A model generated the notes under the pieces. That model was not told the origin of the DNA. It searched no databases and was given only the letters and a program-made list of their open reading frames with translations. DNA of 55,259 nt from Clostridia bacterium (GTDB lineage Bacteria > Bacillota > Clostridia > Oscillospirales > CAG-272). Shown here piece by piece: positions 52,241 through 55,259 of this stretch (position 1 is its first letter; every line of letters begins with the position of its first letter). The stretch spans positions 1 through 55,259 of the forward strand of contig JAFQPM010000028.1 of NCBI GenBank assembly GCA_017411745.1, given 5' to 3'. Both the position numbers and the translations under genes were made by a program.

Positions 52241-52711
52241 GTGCCAAGAAGAGGTCGTATATCCAAAAGAGACGTATTGCCGGATCCTATGTACGGAAGC
52301 AAGCTCGTAACAAAGCTTGTTAACAACGTAATGTATGACGGCAAGAAGGGTGTTGCTCAGACCATCGTATATGATGCTTTCGCTATCATTGAAGAGAAGG
52401 TCGGTCAGAACCCCCTTGAAGTATTCGAAGAAGCGCTTAACAACCTCAAGCCCGCGCTTGAAGTTAAAGCTCGCCGTGTAGGTGGTTCCACCTATCAGGT
52501 TCCTATGGAAGTTAGACCCGAGCGTCAGCAGACTCTTGCTCTGCGTTGGCTCGTAGGTTATTCCAGAAACCGCAGCGAAAGAACCATGGCTGAAAGACTT
52601 GCATTAGAGATCATCGATGCAAAGAACAGCATGGGCGGCGCTTTCAAGAAGAGAGAAGAAACACACAGAATGGCAGAAGCAAACAAGGCTTTTGCTCACT
52701 ACAGATATTAA
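52241..52711 (+). CDS. rpsG: 30S ribosomal protein S7
   Basis: A 156-residue protein that nucleates assembly of the 30S head. [15 protein letters not shown] at the start, [12 protein letters not shown] and [15 protein letters not shown] are diagnostic. GTG 52241 is chosen because it gives the family's exact usual length and has AAGGAGGG 7 nt upstream; the frame opens earlier at an ATG inside that region. Confidence 0.97.
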   Translation: MPRRGRISKRDVLPDPMYGSKLVTKLVNNVMYDGKKGVAQTIVYDAFAIIEEKVGQNPLEVFEEALNNLKPALEVKARRVGGSTYQVPMEVRPERQQTLALRWLVGYSRNRSERTMAERLALEIIDAKNSMGGAFKKREETHRMAEANKAFAHYRY

Positions 52712-52729
52712 TATCAAGGAGACCATTAA

Positions 52730-54853
52730 ATGCCTAGAGAATATTCACTTGAAAAAACAAGAAATATAGGAATCATGGCTCACATCGACGCCGGAAAGAC
52801 CACAACGACCGAGCGTATCCTGTTCTACACGGGTAAGACCCACAAGATAGGTGAAACTCACGAGGGTGCGGCAACGATGGACTGGATGGTCCAGGAGCAG
52901 GAGAGAGGTATCACTATTACCTCCGCTGCAACAACTTGCTATTGGGCTCGCTCCGAGTTCCACAACGATCCCGCTGCTACTAAGGCGGATACACACCGTA
53001 TCAACATCATCGACACCCCCGGCCACGTTGACTTCACTGTTGAAGTTGAGCGTTCGCTCCGTGTTCTTGACGGTTCGGTTACCGTTCTCTGTGCAAAGGG
53101 TGGCGTTGAGCCTCAGTCCGAGACCGTTTGGAGACAGGCGGACAAGTACCGCGTTCCCAGAATGGCATACGTTAACAAAATGGACATTACCGGAGCTGAC
53201 TTCTACCGTGTTATTGACATGATGAAGGACAGACTCAAGGCTAACGCAGTACCGATCCAGCTTCCTATCGGTAAGGAGATGACCTTCAAGGGTATCATCG
53301 ACCTTATCGAAATGAAGGCCGAGGTCTACTACGACGAGCTCGGTAAAGATATGAGAACCGAGGATATCCCCGAGGATATGCTCGAGCTCGCTCAGGAATA
53401 CAGAGACGCTATGGTCGAGGCTGCCGCTTCGGTTGATGACGATCTTATGGAAAAGTTCCTGATGGAAGAGGAGATCACCAAGGAAGAGCTTAAGGCTGCG
53501 ATCCGTAAGGCGACTATCGATAACAAGATGGTCCCCGTCGTTTGCGGTTCCTCCTACAGAAATAAGGGCGTTCAGAAGCTTCTCGACGCTATCGTTGATT
53601 TCATGCCCTCTCCCGTTGACGTTCCCGCGATCAAGGGTATCGACGTTGACAGCGGTGAAGAGTGCGAAAGACCTTCCGACGACAACGCTCCTTTCTCCGC
53701 ACTCGCGTTTAAGATCGCTACCGACCCCTTTGTCGGTAAGCTTTGCTTCTTCCGCGTTTATTCCGGTCACCTCAATGCAGGTGAGACCGTTCTTAACTCC
53801 ACCAAGGGTAAGAAGGAAAGACTCGGACGTATCCTTCAGATGCATGCAAATGACAGAAAGGATATCGACGAGGTTTACAGCGGTGATATCGCAGCAGTTA
53901 TCGGTACCAAGAACACCTCTACCGGTGATACCTTCTGCGACGAGAAGGCTCCCGTAATTCTTGAATCCATGGAATTCCCCGAGCCCGTTATCCGCGTTGC
54001 TATCGAGCCCAAGACCCGTGCAGGTCAGGAGAAGATGGGTATCGCTCTTGCGAAGCTCGCAGAGGAAGACCCCACCTTCCGCACCTACACCGACGAGGAG
54101 ACAGGTCAGACCATTATCGCAGGTATGGGTGAGCTCCACCTGGAGATCATCGTTGACAGACTTCTCCGTGAGTTCAAGGTAGAGGCTAACATCGGTAAGC
54201 CTCAGGTTGCTTATAAGGAAACTATCCGCAAGCAGGTTGACCACGAGTGCAAGTACAAGAGACAGTCCGGTGGTTCCGGTCAGTACGGTCATGTTAAGCT
54301 CATCGTTGAGCCCAACGAGCCCGGCGCAGGATACACCTTCGTTGATAACGTTAAGGGCGGTGCTATTCCTAAGGAATACATTCCCGCTGTTGATGCAGGT
54401 ATTCAGGGCGCACTTCAGTCCGGTGTACTTGCAGGCTACAACGTCGTTGACATCAAGGTTACCCTTTACGACGGTTCTTACCACGAGGTCGACTCCTCTG
54501 AAATGGCGTTCAAGATCGCTGGTTCTATGGCGATCAAGGAAGCTATGAGAAAGGCTGATCCCGTTCTCACCGAGCCTATGATGAAGGTTACCACTATCGT
54601 TCCCGATGATTATATGGGCGACGTTATCGGTGACTTCAACTCCCGCCGCGGTCAGATCCAGAAGATGGAAGCAGGCAACGGTGTTCAGGAGATCCTCGCT
54701 TACGTTCCTCTGTCTGAGATGTTCGGTTACGCAACCGACCTTCGTTCCAAGACTCAGGGTCGTGGTCTCTACTCCATGGAGCCCAGCCACTTCGAGCAGG
54801 TTCCTAAGTCCATTCAGGAAGAGATCGTTAAGGCGAGAAGCACAAGAGGCTAA
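52730..54853 (+). CDS. fusA: elongation factor G
   Basis: A 707-residue translocation GTPase. G1 is AHIDAGKTT near residue 19, the switch II region DTPGHVDFT and NKMD (G4) follow, and the domain IV segment [11 protein letters not shown] and [13 protein letters not shown] [12 protein letters not shown] are present. Length and domains match canonical EF-G rather than a tetracycline protection protein. Cotranscribed with rpsL and rpsG; 18-bp gap after rpsG. Confidence 0.97.
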   Translation: MPREYSLEKTRNIGIMAHIDAGKTTTTERILFYTGKTHKIGETHEGAATMDWMVQEQERGITITSAATTCYWARSEFHNDPAATKADTHRINIIDTPGHVDFTVEVERSLRVLDGSVTVLCAKGGVEPQSETVWRQADKYRVPRMAYVNKMDITGADFYRVIDMMKDRLKANAVPIQLPIGKEMTFKGIIDLIEMKAEVYYDELGKDMRTEDIPEDMLELAQEYRDAMVEAAASVDDDLMEKFLMEEEITKEELKAAIRKATIDNKMVPVVCGSSYRNKGVQKLLDAIVDFMPSPVDVPAIKGIDVDSGEECERPSDDNAPFSALAFKIATDPFVGKLCFFRVYSGHLNAGETVLNSTKGKKERLGRILQMHANDRKDIDEVYSGDIAAVIGTKNTSTGDTFCDEKAPVILESMEFPEPVIRVAIEPKTRAGQEKMGIALAKLAEEDPTFRTYTDEETGQTIIAGMGELHLEIIVDRLLREFKVEANIGKPQVAYKETIRKQVDHECKYKRQSGGSGQYGHVKLIVEPNEPGAGYTFVDNVKGGAIPKEYIPAVDAGIQGALQSGVLAGYNVVDIKVTLYDGSYHEVDSSEMAFKIAGSMAIKEAMRKADPVLTEPMMKVTTIVPDDYMGDVIGDFNSRRGQIQKMEAGNGVQEILAYVPLSEMFGYATDLRSKTQGRGLYSMEPSHFEQVPKSIQEEIVKARSTRG

Positions 54854-54857
54854 TATT

Positions 54858-54912
54858 CACACTTTCTTTGAAAAGAAAGTGTGCAAATAAACTTCCAGAA
54901 GGATAGTTGATA
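54858..54912. repeat. hairpin-plus-tail dispersed repeat, copy B
   Basis: CACACTTTCTTT (54858-54869) pairs with 54872-54883; the tail CAAATAAACTTCC...GGATAGTT (54884-54910) matches the tail of copy A at 4096-4150 with one indel. It lies between fusA and tuf. A second small hairpin, CCTTCAC/GTGAAGG, lies at 54953-54971. Confidence 0.5.
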
Positions 54913-55030
54913 TTGCAGACAGTTTATTTAACTATACGGTGGAAGTAAAGAGCCTTCACGGATAAGTGAAGGGAATAATCTTAAAACCAAAAAAGAAAAA
55001 TAAATCTAATTTATACGGAGGATTTTTAAA

Positions 55031-55259
55031 ATGGCAAAGGCTACATTTGAAAGAACAAAGCCCCACGTAAACATTGGTACCATCGGTCACGTTGACCACG
55101 GTAAGACCACTACAACCGCAGCTATCACCAAAGTTCTCGGTCTCGCAAACGGTAACGTTGAGTTCATGGCTTATGACCAGATCGACAACGCTCCCGAGGA
55201 GAGAGCAAGAGGTATCACAATCAACACCAGACACGTTGAGTACGAGACTGACAACCGTC
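55031..55259 (+). CDS. tuf: elongation factor Tu (partial, runs off the window)
   Basis: The first 76 residues of EF-Tu: the start [20 protein letters not shown], the G1 loop GHVDHGKTT and the effector region [21 protein letters not shown] at about 55017-55021 precedes ATG 55031. The remainder lies beyond the end of the window. A 177-bp gap with two hairpins separates it from fusA. Confidence 0.97.
   Translation, partial: MAKATFERTKPHVNIGTIGHVDHGKTTTTAAITKVLGLANGNVEFMAYDQIDNAPEERARGITINTRHVEYETDNR

Noticed and set aside
52745..54790. Long open frame antisense to fusA
   Set aside because: Shadow of a highly biased gene on the other strand; no supporting signals.
52730..54853. Tetracycline resistance ribosomal protection protein
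   Set aside because: Length, G-domain and context in the str operon fit canonical EF-G.

Overview
The window reads as chromosome of a Gram-positive, low-to-mid GC member of the Clostridia, probably an uncultured gut lineage. The signs are a tyrosine T-box, ShineDalgarno sites of the GGAGG type, many near-perfect sigma-A promoters (TTGAC[AT], 17 bp spacer, TATAAT), a split transketolase, SpoVT (so probably a spore former), TasA/SipW-type secretion and a plant-glycan enzyme set. I cannot name a genus from sequence alone.

Layout. 1-5.5 kb: a small charged ORF, a cluster of stacked inverted repeats, an M13 metallopeptidase, tyrS under a T-box (minus strand) and pgeF. 5.5-9 kb: an MBOAT acyltransferase and an AlgJ/DHHW-like partner for O-acetylation of a surface polymer. 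9-15.3 kb: an ABC-F ATPase, gpsA, a secreted CHAP protein, a small XRE regulator behind a possible leader peptide, and a histidine phosphatase. 15.3-21.7 kb: a GH78-like rhamnosidase followed by trkA, trkH, tmk and a YitT-family gene, closely spaced. 21.7-24.6 kb: a sialate O-acetylesterase-like lipoprotein and spoVT.

24.8-31.9 kb (minus strand) is the most distinctive block. It holds two TasA/CalY-like secreted proteins, an ER-type (Ser/His) SipW-like signal peptidase with a large extra membrane domain, and a DUF5305-like membrane protein with a long acidic tail. Upstream lies a two-component pair whose regulator has a SARP/OmpR-like output domain. The promoter of the four-gene operon carries two identical 7-bp direct repeats 11 bp apart just upstream of an extended -10, the geometry used by SARP-type activators. 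I infer a regulated extracellular fibre or matrix system.

32-37.5 kb: a CapD/PglF-type nucleotide-sugar dehydratase; an array of about eight small hairpins with GTGATATT-type linkers next to a four-helix-bundle (S23/Avd-like) gene; a Nudix hydrolase; and a class I lysyl-tRNA synthetase fused to a MetRS-type tRNA-binding domain. 37.5-43.5 kb: an AraC regulator in operon with a membrane-anchored DUF5722-like lipoprotein, the two transketolase halves, and an unrecognised membrane protein.

43.5 kb to the end is core machinery: rpoB, rpoC, rpsL, rpsG, fusA and the start of tuf, not preceded by rplJ/rplL. S12 has Arg where Lys88 (M. tuberculosis numbering) is usual, a substitution known to confer streptomycin resistance.

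The best candidates for something undescribed are the hairpin array with its four-helix-bundle gene and the SARP-regulated TasA/SipW/DUF5305 cluster. All functional statements rest on reading motifs by eye; no database search was run.
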